This document shows, one piece after another, positions 32,901 to 42,600 of a DNA stretch of 64,000 bases (the stretch's first letter is position 1; the number at the start of each line of letters is the position of its first letter). The stretch is taken from positions 558,001 through 622,000 of the forward strand of contig JAYJMM010000110.1 in NCBI GenBank assembly GCA_037349105.1, read 5' to 3'. A model generated the notes under the pieces. The model saw only the letters and a program-made list of their open reading frames with translations, was not told the DNA's origin and searched no databases. This DNA is from Limnomonas spitsbergensis. Taxonomy: Eukaryota; Chlorophyta; Chlorophyceae; Chlamydomonadales. Both the position numbers and the translations under genes were made by a program.

Positions 32901-34886
32901 CCCCACCTGTCCAGTAGTGGCCAAGAAAGCACACCCATAAGAGAAAACCACCTTGAGGAAATTTCATCTTTCTTTTTGCCTCATGGAAGTGGCGCGGATG
33001 TTACTACGGCCCCAAGCTGCGTTGTTTCCTTCACCTCCACGCCCCAAGAGGGCGTAGCTTTCTTTCTTTCTAGTGGCAGCTCAGCAGCAACCTGAAGGTA
33101 CCAAGGTGCACGACCACCAGTATTTATTTCTTCGGGACTCAGGCAAACATCAGCTGAGACCCGTCTCCCCGCCAGAGGCCCCAGGTGTGGCCAGCCATGC
33201 TGCTGGGGCTACCAGCTGTACGCCGGTCCTGGTTTGGTCCCAATCGGGCCTCTGACGGCTGCGAGGCGGCCTGCTGATGGTGGCCTTATAGCCGAAATAG
33301 GAACCCTGAGGACTTCATGCTAAGAATAATTGCTCTGGCACTTCAGTTTAGGTGGTCCGAGCCTTTCCGACTGAAGGAGATGTAAGGGTGGCTTGGTACA
33401 TGAATTCAAACTTGACACCTTTCCCTGCTTGTGATTCAGTTTTGAAACCCGCACCCGCACACCCATGCAATTTCGTGTATTCGGGAATTCAAATTTGAAA
33501 CCTGCCTTCGCTTTAGATTCCATGTTCGAGGTCAGGTTCTTGTGCGTAACAGTCTCACATTCGAGCTGTCCATACCAGCAGGCGCAGGCTGATGTGTGTC
33601 TTGCTTGCCGGTGATTGCTCTGTGTAATCCTGTTTGTATTTGAAAGACTGCCACTCCATCGTCTCTGTGTGGCTGCAGGGCATGGCGAGTGCCTTGGACA
33701 TGTTTGGAATATGATTGCGTTAAGTAGCCCTCCCAGCCCCTTCCTGCCCTGACTGCCCCTGATCGTCTCGATGTTGCCACAGGTCGTGGCAAGTGCCCCA
33801 GAAGTGTTCCCACGACTGGCGGTGGCGTCAGGCTGGCGGCCATGCACCTCGCTGATACTGGGCGGGCAGTGCCTGCCGCCTCTGGACAGCCAAGCAGACT
33901 CCATTTGCCCGCTCCCCACATCATCGCCAGTTCCGTCCCCGCTTCCCTCCCCGCTCCCCTCCCCTATCCCATCGCCCAGCACCGCTCCTGGCTCGACCTA
34001 CCTGTTTATCACGGCTCCCTCTGCCCTGATGTGCTACTCAATCAGCAGCTGCATCGCCGGCGCAATTTTGTCGACCCTATCGAGCGGCAATCCGACCGGA
34101 CCGCAGCCGTCGGTCCCGATCAGTTGCACCGACGCTGTCGGGAGCTTGCTGTTTGACGTCGCGTACGGTAGAGAAGCTGATGCGGCAGGAGCCTTCGACG
34201 TGCTCACATCGAGCGTCGGCGTGCCCCTGTTCATTGCCCTCGCAAATTCCGCATGCGCAACCGCCGGGAACACGCTGTTGTGCGGTGCCACCGTAACGTA
34301 CTCGTCCACCGCGTACGACAACTCGGGATACGTCGCCGCCTGCCAGTCTGATCCGTCTTTTAACACTACACTGCAGACACTCCTGTGTTGCAGCCCCACC
34401 CCATCACCGATCCCCTCACCCACCTACTCGCATGCCTTCTCCCCCAGCCCATCTCCTCTTCCCTCCCCAAGCGCCGCTCCTGGCTCGACGTACCTATTTA
34501 TCACGGCACCCTCTGCCCTGTCATGCTACTCGATCAGCAGCTATATCACCCGCGCAATTCTGTCGACCCTACCGAACAGCAAACCGACCGGACCGCAACC
34601 GTCGGTCCCGATAAGCTGCACAGGCGCTGCTGGGAGCTTACTGTTTGACGTCGAGTATCGCAGCCAAGTTGACGCGGCCAGGGCCTTTGATGCGCTCACG
34701 TCCAGCGTCGGCGTGCCGTTCTTCATCGCCCTCGCAAAATCCGCTTGCACGGCTGCCGGGTACGCGTTGCCGTGCGGCACCACCGTGACGTACTCGTCAA
34801 CCGCGTACGGCAACGTGGAATACGTTGCCGCTTGCCAGCCTGTGCCGTATTTGAATACCACGGTGCAGACACTCCTGTGCTGTTAG
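14959..34886 (+). CDS. pherophorin-like multidomain extracellular matrix protein
   Basis: Eleven exons by my reconstruction: 14959-15037, 15590-15784, 16612-16755, 17687-17827, 19056-19152, 19809-20301, 21229-21308, 28507-28597, 29253-29977, 31720-31807, 33783-34886. Every junction is GT-AG, all phases match, and the total is 3,237 nt, exactly 1,078 codons plus stop. Order: signal peptide ([20 protein letters not shown]); Thr/Pro spacer; a pherophorin (DUF3707-type) domain at about residues 78-230 with FPFAAC, SPLRL, TYCWDVS, DATCC, VPVCFTL and NTCCP; an SPP-rich linker; a repeat module (CENVAASF, then [14 protein letters not shown], then GWSCCTLIL); a second SP-rich linker; a second module; and two tandem copies of a roughly 135-aa C-terminal domain ([10 protein letters not shown] ... 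LQTLLCC). Pherophorins are secreted hydroxyproline-rich matrix glycoproteins of green algae; a matrix role here is inferred from that family. The 7.2 kb intron 7 carries a Helitron-like pair. Alternative copies of exon 10 lie downstream. The weakest call is the start of exon 2. Confidence 0.85.
16390..16555 (+). repeat. degenerate (CCATG)n pentanucleotide tract in intron 2
   Basis: Runs of CCATGCCATG with variants. It lies just upstream of the 3' splice site at 16611 and is preceded at 16085-16200 by GGCATGGCGGCATGG-type repeats. Confidence 0.8.
16793..17018 (+). repeat. AGCTACAAT tandem repeat in intron 3
   Basis: About 20 units of 9-11 bases (CAGCTACAAT, TAGCCACAAT), with a repeated longer block containing CAGGAACAGCAAGCAACAC. 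The AGCTACA word recurs in foldback repeats elsewhere in the window. Confidence 0.8.
17205..18560 (+). repeat. interstitial telomere-like CCCTAAA/TTTAGGG sequence
   Basis: Scattered GGGTTTAGGGTT and AACCCTAAACCC words, in both orientations, in introns 3 and 4. Between 18105 and 18560 a diverged unit of about 140 bases is repeated, ending with GCAGC(C/T)TGAT(C/T)CACAG, which looks like a copied splice-acceptor region. Similar runs occur at 20755-20855, 28860-28975, 29200-29250, 29995-30055 and 61075-61600. Confidence 0.7.
19210..19275 (+). other. partial copy of exon 5 end with its splice donor
   Basis: Repeats the last 66 bases or so of exon 5 (GCCGGAGC ... GTGGATGACAG) and the GTGGGC donor; the intronic sequence after the donor is also repeated (19153-19210 and 19276-19330). 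It offers a second donor in the same local context. The unit spacing is about 123 bases. Confidence 0.85.
20930..21225 (+). repeat. minisatellite of about 30 bp in intron 6
   Basis: Around ten diverged units of the form CATTCACACCAAAGTATGGA followed by CC(C/T)TG. It ends immediately before the acceptor of exon 7 (TTGACAG|GTG). Confidence 0.75.
21529..24223 (+). mobile_element. Helitron-like non-autonomous element, copy 1
   Basis: Starts TCCTATATATTAAAGGAGCA and ends CCCACGGGCTTACAACGCGAG followed by T. A TC start with an AT-rich leader and a short (C)NAG-T end resemble Helitrons, although the last bases are CGAG rather than the usual CTAG and I did not find a clear terminal hairpin. The first 0.9 kb is unique sequence with a TCCGTCTGTCTGTCCGTCCG run; the rest is a 174-bp satellite array. 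No helicase or Rep is encoded. It abuts copy 2 with no spacer, inside intron 7 of the pherophorin-like gene. Confidence 0.6.
22405..23990 (+). repeat. 174-bp satellite array within element copy 1
   Basis: About nine monomers of about 174 bases containing GCAAGTTATTGCGATGCGAA, CATGCCGCGCATGGCCAGGC and AATTCGCAGCTCTCCGCCAC. The monomer is a multiple of three and one frame remains open over several units (58-aa repeat), but no start, splice or domain evidence supports translation. Confidence 0.85.
24224..27097 (+). mobile_element. Helitron-like non-autonomous element, copy 2
   Basis: Head-to-tail with copy 1: the same start at 24224 and the same end (ACGGGCTTACAACGCGAG). Internal unique regions are almost identical to copy 1, suggesting recent tandem duplication or tandem insertion. 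It carries its own 174-bp array with a different copy order. Confidence 0.6.
25105..26860 (+). repeat. 174-bp satellite array within element copy 2
   Basis: About ten monomers of the same family as 22405-23990, including one locally duplicated block of about 360 bases (25850-26210 and 26210-26570 are very similar). Confidence 0.85.
27232..27688 (+). repeat. 24-bp minisatellite, 19 copies
   Basis: Near-perfect GGAAACAGGGGT(A/G)AACAAGTC plus AAG... units. All forward frames and some reverse frames are open because 24 is divisible by three. It lies in intron 7 of the pherophorin-like gene, just right of the Helitron-like pair. Confidence 0.95.
28335..28360 (+). other. decoy copy of exon 8 acceptor region
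   Basis: CTTCCAG|CTGCGTTGCTGGATG mirrors the true acceptor CACCCAG|TTGTGTTGCTGGAGG 160 bases downstream. The copy runs into a stop after a few codons. Confidence 0.65.
28466..28494 (+). promoter_or_regulatory. extreme poly-C polypyrimidine tract before exon 8
   Basis: An almost pure run of about 30 C residues ends a dozen bases before the acceptor at 28506. Similar C runs precede the acceptor copies at 31.27-31.70 kb. It probably serves as the polypyrimidine tract. Confidence 0.5.
30075..30170 (+). pseudogene. decayed duplicate of the CDRLA exon segment
   Basis: Resembles the end of exon 9 (29890-29977): [14 protein letters not shown] here against [14 protein letters not shown] in the exon. 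It keeps a donor-like AAG|GTTTGC in the same phase, but its 5' junction (AACCCAG|TTTATAAG) lacks a base needed to enter the frame. Preceded by telomere-like AACCCTAAACCC. Confidence 0.7.
30240..30640 (+). repeat. (TGCTG)n runs within a roughly 110-bp macrorepeat
   Basis: Three to four copies of a unit with ATGCTGTGCTGTGCTGTG, TTTCTCCCAACATGTGTGG, a telomere-like GGTTTAGGGTTTAGG and CCTAGAAACTCCCAGC. Inside intron 9 of the pherophorin-like gene. Confidence 0.85.
31260..31735 (+). repeat. tandem array of 3' splice-site copies before exon 10
   Basis: Six units of about 75-90 bases, each with CTCAAAACTTCACAAGCTCC, a C-rich tract, CTCTCTG(C/T)TGC and GATTCAG|TTGC(G/A)CCGCCCC. The last unit provides the real acceptor of exon 10 at 31719, so the first bases of the exon and its acceptor are present several times. 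Confidence 0.85.
31871..31940 (+). other. alternative exon 10 copy (10b)
   Basis: A 70-nt copy of the exon 10 core with its own acceptor (CAACCCCAG) and a donor (CTCAG|GTGGGG) identical to exon 10. It enters in phase 2 and leaves in phase 0, like exon 10, and is open, reading SCAPGI then [14 protein letters not shown]. The length is not a multiple of three, so it could only replace exon 10, not be added to it. It is either a mutually exclusive exon or a recent duplicate under decay. Confidence 0.65.
32016..32085 (+). other. alternative exon 10 copy (10c), donor lost
   Basis: A third copy with acceptor CCCAAG and an open frame in the same phase ([12 protein letters not shown]). The donor position reads CAG|TCGTAG instead of CAG|GTGGGG. 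If used it would end translation within two codons, giving a truncated protein. Confidence 0.65.
33004..33080 (+). repeat. dispersed hairpin repeat, copy B
   Basis: CGGCCCCAAGCTGCGTTGTT, the hairpin ACGCCCC-AAG-AGGGCGT and a CTTTCTTTCTTTC tail. It lies in intron 10 of the pherophorin-like gene, in the same orientation as copy A. Confidence 0.8.
33165..33265 (-). repeat. GGGACCAAACCTTGA-family repeat
   Basis: Contains GTCCTGGTTTGGTCCCAATC, the reverse complement of the core found at 34.97, 38.92 and 40.33 kb, flanked by GGCCCCAGGTGTGGCCAGCC. In intron 10. Confidence 0.5.
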
Positions 34887-35079
34887 ACATAGTGACGCGC
34901 ATCAGCAGAAATATTTCAGAGCGACATAGACCACCTACAGGGGGACCGTTGGACAGCCACCACTGCGCCGACTGGGACCAAACCTTGATCCGCCTGCAGT
35001 CGGCAGGTGGCCCAAGCAACAGGGCAGGCTGCACCAGGGCCCTCCCGACTGCAGGCCATGATGCTGCAGGCTGCGGGGA

Positions 35080-35265
35080 TGATGTAGCCGTAGGCCCTCC
35101 TGCTAGCTGCAGGCCTTGGGCCAGGAATCTAGGATTCAGCACCAGGGCCTCTTGCTGGCCACAGGCCTTGGGCCAGGATGCAGCACCAGGGCCTCCTGCT
35201 GGCCACAGGCCTTGGGCCAGGATGCAGCACCAGGGCCCTCCTGCTGGCCGCATGCCGTGATTTTG
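35080..35265 (+). repeat. minisatellite of about 39 bp
   Basis: About four units with CCTGCTGGCCACAGGCCTTG and GGCCAGGATGCAGCACCAGG. It directly follows the GGGACCAAACCTTGA-type repeat and may be an expanded part of it. Confidence 0.8.
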
Positions 35266-37689
35266 CCGCAGGCCATGATGCAGCTGATATGCAGGATGGT
35301 GAAATGCGTAATATATGGCTAAAATAAGCAGGGATGCTTTCACCTGGCATGCGCATCACCGGCCAGAACCCCCGCTGCCCTCCTCCGCTCTCAGTTGTGG
35401 GTGAGAGGGCACGCAGCCATTGGGCGGGCACCCCACTTAACATGGGCACCATGGACATCGATAAGACGGAACTTGCAGGGGGAAAGAACCTATTGCGCGC
35501 TTGAGGTGACCCGAAGGCTGTCCGCATCATGGATAAGGTTACAACTGTGTTGTGCCAATAGATCAACTGGCGCCAACCGGCAACACAAGCTGTCATGGTG
35601 GTAAAACCATATCGTGAAAACTTGCTCCGGATCGGGTGAGCGTGCAGTAACTAGCATAGCACATGCTTAGCCCATGCGCAAAGGCTGGAATGGATGCCTC
35701 CTCTGTCCCCATGGGATATATATGCTGTGTTCGCGGATGAGTGCGAGAATGGCTCTGTCTTTTAGTGCGTGGTGGGCTGGTGGCTATCAAGTACCAGTTC
35801 ACCTAGGGGTGCTTAAGAAAAAAGTCAAATGCACAATTTCACACCACGCCGCACGCCGCACCGCCAGCGGAGCGAGGCTTTGATTGTTATGCTGGCTACT
35901 GCGAATTGCCATGGTTGTCTTTTTTCACGCTGCAATCAAAGCTGCAGTCATTGCTGCAGACTGCGAGCGCACACCACTATGCCATAATGTTCCCATGCGG
36001 ATTCTCAACCAACCTTCGGTTTTCTGTTTATTCCGTTACATCCCCTTTTCTTTACTACGGCAGTGCTCCGTACGGCAGTGCCTGTAAAGGATTAAGTGTA
36101 TACCGCAGCCTCTGGAGTGTACTATTGCTGGCATGCTCTTTACAGATAAAGCATGTACAGCAACTGCTGGAATGTACCGTTGCCGGCTTGCTCTTCACGT
36201 GTAAAGAGTACGTTCAAGTCCCTGGAGTGCCAGTTGCCGCCCATAAGTTTGCGGGCACCTGTCCTATACATCAAATGTGATACACTTGACTCGATGTTGA
36301 ACAATTTTATGATGTTTTCAGAATAAGCTAGGATGTTTCTTGAGGCTTCTGTATGCGCCTAGTGACTTTGCATTCATCGATAAGTACTGTAATGAAACCT
36401 GAAATCTGGAATTCTAATTCAAAAACTGTAATTTGAAATATGTTGCGTCTCAGCGCTCATGATATACAGGCGGATGTGGGAACAGTCCAACCTCTAACGC
36501 ACGGCTGTCTTCTTGCAGTACCCTAGCACGTCGACCCCTCTGTACCGCTACAGCTCTTCCAAATCACGCAAATTCGAAGGTGCGAGCGTTCGTGGGCATC
36601 GAAAGGCACATGTGCACATTGACCCATGTCTGTTTCTGGCTGCCATGATCTGGTTGAATCAGGCCCCATCTCTTTGTAGAACCCAACAGAAAATCCGAAG
36701 AGTTGCCTTGGAGAGAAAACAAAGAGGAAGAACGGCGTCAAGGACAGTGCAGTGTGGAATGCCATGCACTTGGCAGTTAAGTGTTTTGCCAAATGTGTGA
36801 AGACTCATGAGGGCAATACAATTTTATTTTAGCGGTTTGTCGTGAGGACAAAACGGTGTAAAGTGAATTGCATGCAGCGGGCCAAAGGAAGGCAAGGCAA
36901 AGGGAGGTGGGAGACAAAGTGGTGGCGGCAATGGCTTGAGTGGAGCATGGTGTTTAGTGACCTGGCTAACACTTAAAGGCAGGGCACTCAAAGGAGAGGT
37001 CCAATTGGTCGATGTGGCGACAACGGCGTTTCTCTTATATCCGGCGATTTGTGTTTCTTCACTCAAGCCTTTTGGCTCCTTAAAGGATGGGTGCCGAAAC
37101 TTCGGAGAGGCATTTGTGAGGTTTTTGTGAAGCTTTCACAGTCCAGCAGAGCATCGCATTTGATGCGTGGGACATGTGTGCGTTGAGTGGTTCAGACAAT
37201 AGATACGCTAGAACAGAGAGCGAAAACTAGTGACCCCCCTGGGCAAGCAACTAACACACAACCAGTCAAGCAACCACATAACGGTAGCGTGGAAATGAAC
37301 CCCATCGTGCAGAAGACAAGCCCCAGCCATAAAACTTGACGTGGGTGCAAGAGAGGTCGATTAAGCACTGCCTAGGAAAATAAGGAGACGGTATATTTAG
37401 CATAGCATATTTGCATCATACACTACAAGATAAAGAACCCATTTCCCCCAAAATGCAGACACCGAAACCTCAGCATTTAGCTTCCCACACACTCAATTTG
37501 TGAACCGTTTTATGGCCGCATCGGCACCCGCTAGGAAATTATGGAGAGTGATTTGAAAACGAAGGTCTGTATAGAACAGACAGTAAATTATGTAAAGCTC
37601 ATCCTCCCGACATACAAGATTACAGCACTTGCAAAGCCTCTCGCTACGAGGCACACAAGTTTCTCAAAACGCCCCGTCTCAATATTCAT

Positions 37690-38300
37690 CCAACGCTACC
37701 CCATCGGATACCGTGCTATCTAACAGCAGAAATAATATTTGGCATGCTGCCATGCTCAAATTGTACCAAAAAGTTTCTTCCACATCACGCTCACCCTGGA
37801 ACGACTTTGAGAGCAACTTGAAAAGCAACGCAAACCCCATGCGTTGTGAGTCAAGAATAGCAAGAACAAGCAAGTAGGGCCGCACATGGCACATCCCTGG
37901 GATTTATGAAAAGCTATTGATCACTGGCTGAATTCAGAATGACCTGAACATCCACGGGGGTATTTTCTGGAGCAGTAAACAAATCAATGTCCTGGGTCAT
38001 CAATGTCGATGACAAAGAAACGGCCCAACAAAGTGAAGTACCAGCCTTCGCCATATCACAACTTTCATGCACATGCATTTTCACAAGGCTATCGTCATGC
38101 CTCAGCTTTATTATATTCCAGAACCGCAGGGCCTGCTGAAAACGACTTAGGACAAGGGGTTCACGGCGAAGTCCACTCATGACAATATATTCTGCCACAT
38201 ACTTGATTGCAAAGACCCGGACATTGCCTAAGGAAACCCTTGTAAATTATCTCCAAATCCCTGGAAAAAGTAAAATCTGAGTGGCAGGCCGACTCCTTTA
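37690..38300 (-). pseudogene. possible LINE ORF2 C-terminal relic
   Basis: Minus-strand reading gives a 94-aa frame (38198-37914), extendable upstream, with RREPLVLSRFQQALRFWN and an SLCWAV segment. Such Gly/Arg-x-Pro-Leu ... FWN patterns are common after the RT domain in algal LINEs and similar elements. It is not similar to the other two LINEs here, and no RT motif is visible, so the assignment is tentative. Confidence 0.35.
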
Positions 38301-38869
38301 CAAGAGCGACATCATTGAGTAATCGCTTGCTGGATGGGTTTCAAGCAAGTTTTGGCAAGGAAACACTTGTTGGATGTGTGTGATGGCTAAGAAAGGTAAT
38401 TAGGCAAGGTTGTATCATGCATGACATGGTGACATATAAATCTACATTCCAGATGCTAGCCATGGTGGATGGCACCTGATGGCTCACTTATCCTCAATTC
38501 ACTGCCCAACCGACCCATGCATCCGGACCAGGTTGCCGGAAACATCAAGGTATGACCATCGTGACCATCCTACCATGACGCCCTCAAGCCATGGCAGCAC
38601 CAAGGGTACAAGGGATGTAAGGGAAAGTGCGGCACGAGGCAAACAAGGACGACATTCGTCAAGCCTCTCCCATCAAAAACAAGTAGGGTTAAGTAATTAA
38701 TTGCGAATCTCCCCGACCAAGTGTATGTTATATTAATGACATACGGTACCGTAAAAACTTCACGACATGTTATGCCACGAAATCTGCAGTTTGCCTCACA
38801 ACCGACTTTTGGTTCTCGACCCCACAGGTCCACACAAGTGTTTATTTATTCTAGTGAGTCCAATTTGAA

Positions 38870-39015
38870 GCACCTTTGGGGGTCCGACGGGCAGCCATTA
38901 CTGCGCCAATTGGGACCAAACCTTGAACGGCCTAGTGAGGCCAGTGGCCTTAGCATTAGGGCTTGCTGCACCAGGCCCACACGGCCGTAGGCCGTGATGT
39001 AGCTGAATTGTACTT
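38870..39015 (+). repeat. GGGACCAAACCTTGA-family repeat
   Basis: ACTGCGCCAATTGGGACCAA then ACCTTGAACGGCCT. It is close to the copy at 34935-34995 over about 50 bases and ends with GTGATGTAGCTGAATTGTAC, another AGCTACA-type word. Confidence 0.7.
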
Positions 39016-39255
39016 CTGTAGCCGAAGCACGCTTAAATGAGCGCTGCCCCACACCATAGGCTTGGAGAAAATGGGATGTATTCGCATTGTTAATCAGGCC
39101 ACTGGTCAGAGCCAGAGATCCAAGCGAGGGGTTGGGAACCAAAGAGGGTCGGGCCGGAAGAGGGCGGCATTATCTACCACTACTGCCCCCTATCCCCCGA
39201 TATCATGCCTGGCTTTCAGGGAAAAGAATTCAAATGCAGTCAGGAATAATAAAGG

Positions 39256-39391
39256 GGTCAAACGCGTCGAAACGGGACGTGGGATATCGGTAGGGCATTC
39301 AGTCTTCGCTCCGCGGATACTAACTCACGGGACGTAGGACATTCTCCGTTCCACGTCTGGAAATATGTCAAATACGTCGAAACGGGACGCA
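39256..39391 (+). promoter_or_regulatory. paired upstream direct repeat of CURT1
   Basis: CGTCGAAACGGGACG preceded by GTCAAA occurs at about 39257-39281 and again at about 39368-39391, roughly 110 bases apart and 260-390 bases upstream of the CURT1 start codon. GGGACGTAGGACATTC between them is a weaker relative. It could be a cis-element or a plain tandem duplication. Confidence 0.35.
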
Positions 39392-39648
39392 TGGCATTCT
39401 GCATTCACGGATAACTCATATTGGACCCGGAAGCCAGGCCCGCAACGGTCGGGTGGCAACGGTTCCGGTCGTGCGTTCCGGTGCCTTGCCCCTACAAGTG
39501 CCGTACAGCGGGGTGGTTTCGATGGACGGCTGGATGAACGGTCCAGATCGAGAGATCGGAGATCAGAGATCCAGCGAAGCTCAGCAGGAGTGCATCTCGT
39601 GCCTACATCACTCCTCGTCCACAACTTCAACTCCCCATATTATTCAGA

Positions 39649-42600
39649 ATGTCTGCTGCCATCCTCCGCGCCTCCCGCCCGACTGCCTCTTTGAGGACCG
39701 CTTCTCAGCGCTCGGTCGCGCTGCCCAAGCGGAGCGTCCAGCTGCGCTTCCGCACCCAGCAGGTGCTAAGAGCGATCGCATGTAATAGACGTACCTGCTG
39801 CATCAGGCGGCATCGCCTTCCTCTTCCAGCTCCTATCTCGACTCACCCTCCGGGGATGGACCGATGCACCCACAGTCAGTGCCTGACTTTCGCTGACGTC
39901 TGCGTCTGTTTTTCGAACATCTCTTGCAGCCAGTGTCGGTCCGCGCTGCAGAGGAGGAGGCTGGAATTGACTCCGATAAGCTGGTGAAGGACGTACAGGC
40001 GAAGGTGACGATTTGAAAGGAGGGAGGGCAAGAGACAGAACGACCAGCCCAGATGTGCATCGGTCCGCCAGCATGATCAGACTCCCGAAAATTTCTATAG
40101 AAGCCCGGAAAGCGTTGCAAGTCCAAAACTGCACGCGGGACGGACATGACCACACACCCGATTCGATGCGACCCGAACGGATCAGCAGCGAGCCTGCCCA
40201 GACGCACCTGGGGAGGGTTGTGACCGATCGACTCCCCCACACATCGCACACCCCTCAGCCCGACCCCGACGTCCAGTATTTTTTCAGTGCACGCCACACC
40301 ACCTCCGGGTAACAGCCTCTCGTCCAATTGGGACCAAGCCTTGACTGGCCTTCAGCCGGAAGCCTGTGCCCTTCTTGCTCATGCCCCCTCCACAACTGTA
40401 GCCCATGACGTGGCTGATTGCATCTGAGATCCGTATCCAGAAAGACACTGCCGACCTCCCCTCCCATCGCGCAGTGGGATGCTCTGGAGAACAAACCCCA
40501 GTTTCTGCTGTACTCTGCCGGCGCCCTGGCCGGTGTGTGGTTCACAGCCATTGTGCTGGGAGCTGTTGACCGCTTCCCCCTGGTGAGTCACCACCCAGCC
40601 ACTGCCGGCCTCTCTCTAGCACTTTCACTGCCTGCCTCTCACCCTCAAAATCCCTGCATGCCCCTTCGTTGCAAAGTCACTGCATGCCCCTCTCTCCCAC
40701 ACAGTCCCTGCCTGCCCCTGTGCACAACACATGTCCCCCCCCATTATGCCACAATACACCCATACACTGTTTTTCCTGTGATGTTATGACCCGGCCACAT
40801 AGTTCTTTGACCTGGCTCGTGGCTACCGTTTTGTGCGGCACAGAGCATGCAAGCTGGATCTTATTAAGAGTGGGCTCGCCTGTTTGAAATCCGTCCTTCT
40901 CATCCCCCTCGGCACCTGAACTGTGCACGAGTGGCATGTTGTTTATTTCTTGGTTTCGCAATCCACGCATGGCTCCAAAGAATGAATTGAAAAACCAAGC
41001 CAGGAAGCTGGGTCACCCAGAATTGTTAATGCCTGGAAATCTGAGATCAGCCCATATCCGTACCGCGCTCAATTCTGCGGCGAATGGCTTCTACTGTTGC
41101 CAGAGGCAGTTGCAGTGCCCACTGTTTGGGGAGCGATCCAGAACCCACATGGCAAGTTCGCAATAGATTGCCTGCGGTGCTGATAGAAACAACTGTTGAT
41201 ATGTGCACATGTTTTCTCAGCACTTGTGTCTAACCGCTCACTTCCAAATATAGACATTTGCCCCTCCGCTGCCTGAACAATTGAGTTTGTTCTTGTACAC
41301 AACGACAGCGGGTTTAGTTGAGATGTTTGTACATCTGTACTTCCCATGTCTGGACGTTAGTCAAAGTACGTTGTTCTCCGTGCTTTGGTCTACTCACTGA
41401 CAAACATACCCTTACGCTGACCCTCCAGATTCCTAAGGCTCTCGAGCTGGTCGGTCTCTCGTACAGTGCATGGTTCACGTACCGCTACCTACTTTTCAAG
41501 GCAAGTCACGCGGCACTTGCTCTGCCATGTACGCCCTAGGGCATGTTTAGCACATAGCTTGAAGTGGGCAAGTCACGCCGCACTTGCTTTGCCATCTACG
41601 GGAGCGGGCAAGTGGCTCGGGTCCTGGTGCTGGGGTTTTGTGTCAACGCCAAGGCGGTGACCTTGATTGATTACTTGGAAGGTGTCACGCCGCGAAAATT
41701 ATATAGGCGCGCTGGCCCATGGGGGCGAGTGGGGCGACTCGAGCAGCATCCGCACCTCTTGGCCAAGTATGTTGGGCAACATACAGCCCCATAGACCACG
41801 GCACTGGCTGTGACTGGCAGATGGTAACGGAGATGGTGACGCAGCAGCGATAGAGGGGATGAGTGACGCAGCAGCAATAAAAGGGATGAGTGACGCAGCA
41901 GCAAAAAAAGGAATGAGTGACGAAGCAGCAATAGAGGGGATGAGTGACGCAGCAGCAATAGAGGGGATGAGTGACGCAGCAGCAATGGAGGGGATGAGTA
42001 ACGCAGCAGCAATAGAAGGGATGAGTGACGCAGCAGCAATAGAGGGGATGAGTGACGCAGCAGCAATGGAGGGGATGAGTGACGCAGCAGCAATAGAAGG
42101 GATGAGTGACGCAGCAGCAATAGAGGGGATGAGTGACACAATGAGAATGGGAGAGAAGTTTCCATGTGCCTGAGGAGAATGTGAAAGTGGCTCTCCAGGT
42201 GACAGCTGTGACCTGGAGATGTGCTGCAGTTTGGGGGTAGGGCGACTGGCGAGTGTCCTCAAAGCGCCAATGGTGACTCTGAGGAGTCTTGCCAGTAAGG
42301 GGGCAGGAGACTGGCCTGATGAGCACTGGCGAGTGTTCTCCAGGCACCAAGGTTGACCCTGACTGTGATTTACTGCAGTTGGGAGGGGTGCTGTGTGAGG
42401 TGGCGACCTTCGACCAGTGGCCCAACATGCAGGGCTTGATACACCACGCTCTGCCAGCTGTAGGTCAGGTTGCAGCTGTAGTGAAGCGGAACTGGCTAAG
42501 TCCAGTTGCGGTAGCTGGCTGGCTGAGTCCGGTTGTAGATGTAGTGAAGCTGGCTGAGTCTGGTGTAGTAGCTAGCTAGGTCGGGTTGTAGCTGTAGTGT

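Larger units (their letters stand above)
34887..39255. other. intergenic region, repeats and one LINE relic
   Basis: No supported protein gene. A repeat of the GGGACCAAACCTTGA family is at 34930-35060, then a minisatellite at 35080-35265. A possible lone exon at 36521-36580 (TTGCAG ... GAAG|GTGCGA) has no partner I could find. A LINE-like relic lies at 37690-38300 on the minus strand, and another family copy at 38870-39010. The stretches 35300-36500 and 36600-37600 show nothing recognisable. Confidence 0.45.

Noticed and set aside
41685..42428. 247-aa minus-strand ORF
   Set aside because: Shadow of a 27-bp minisatellite in a CURT1 intron.
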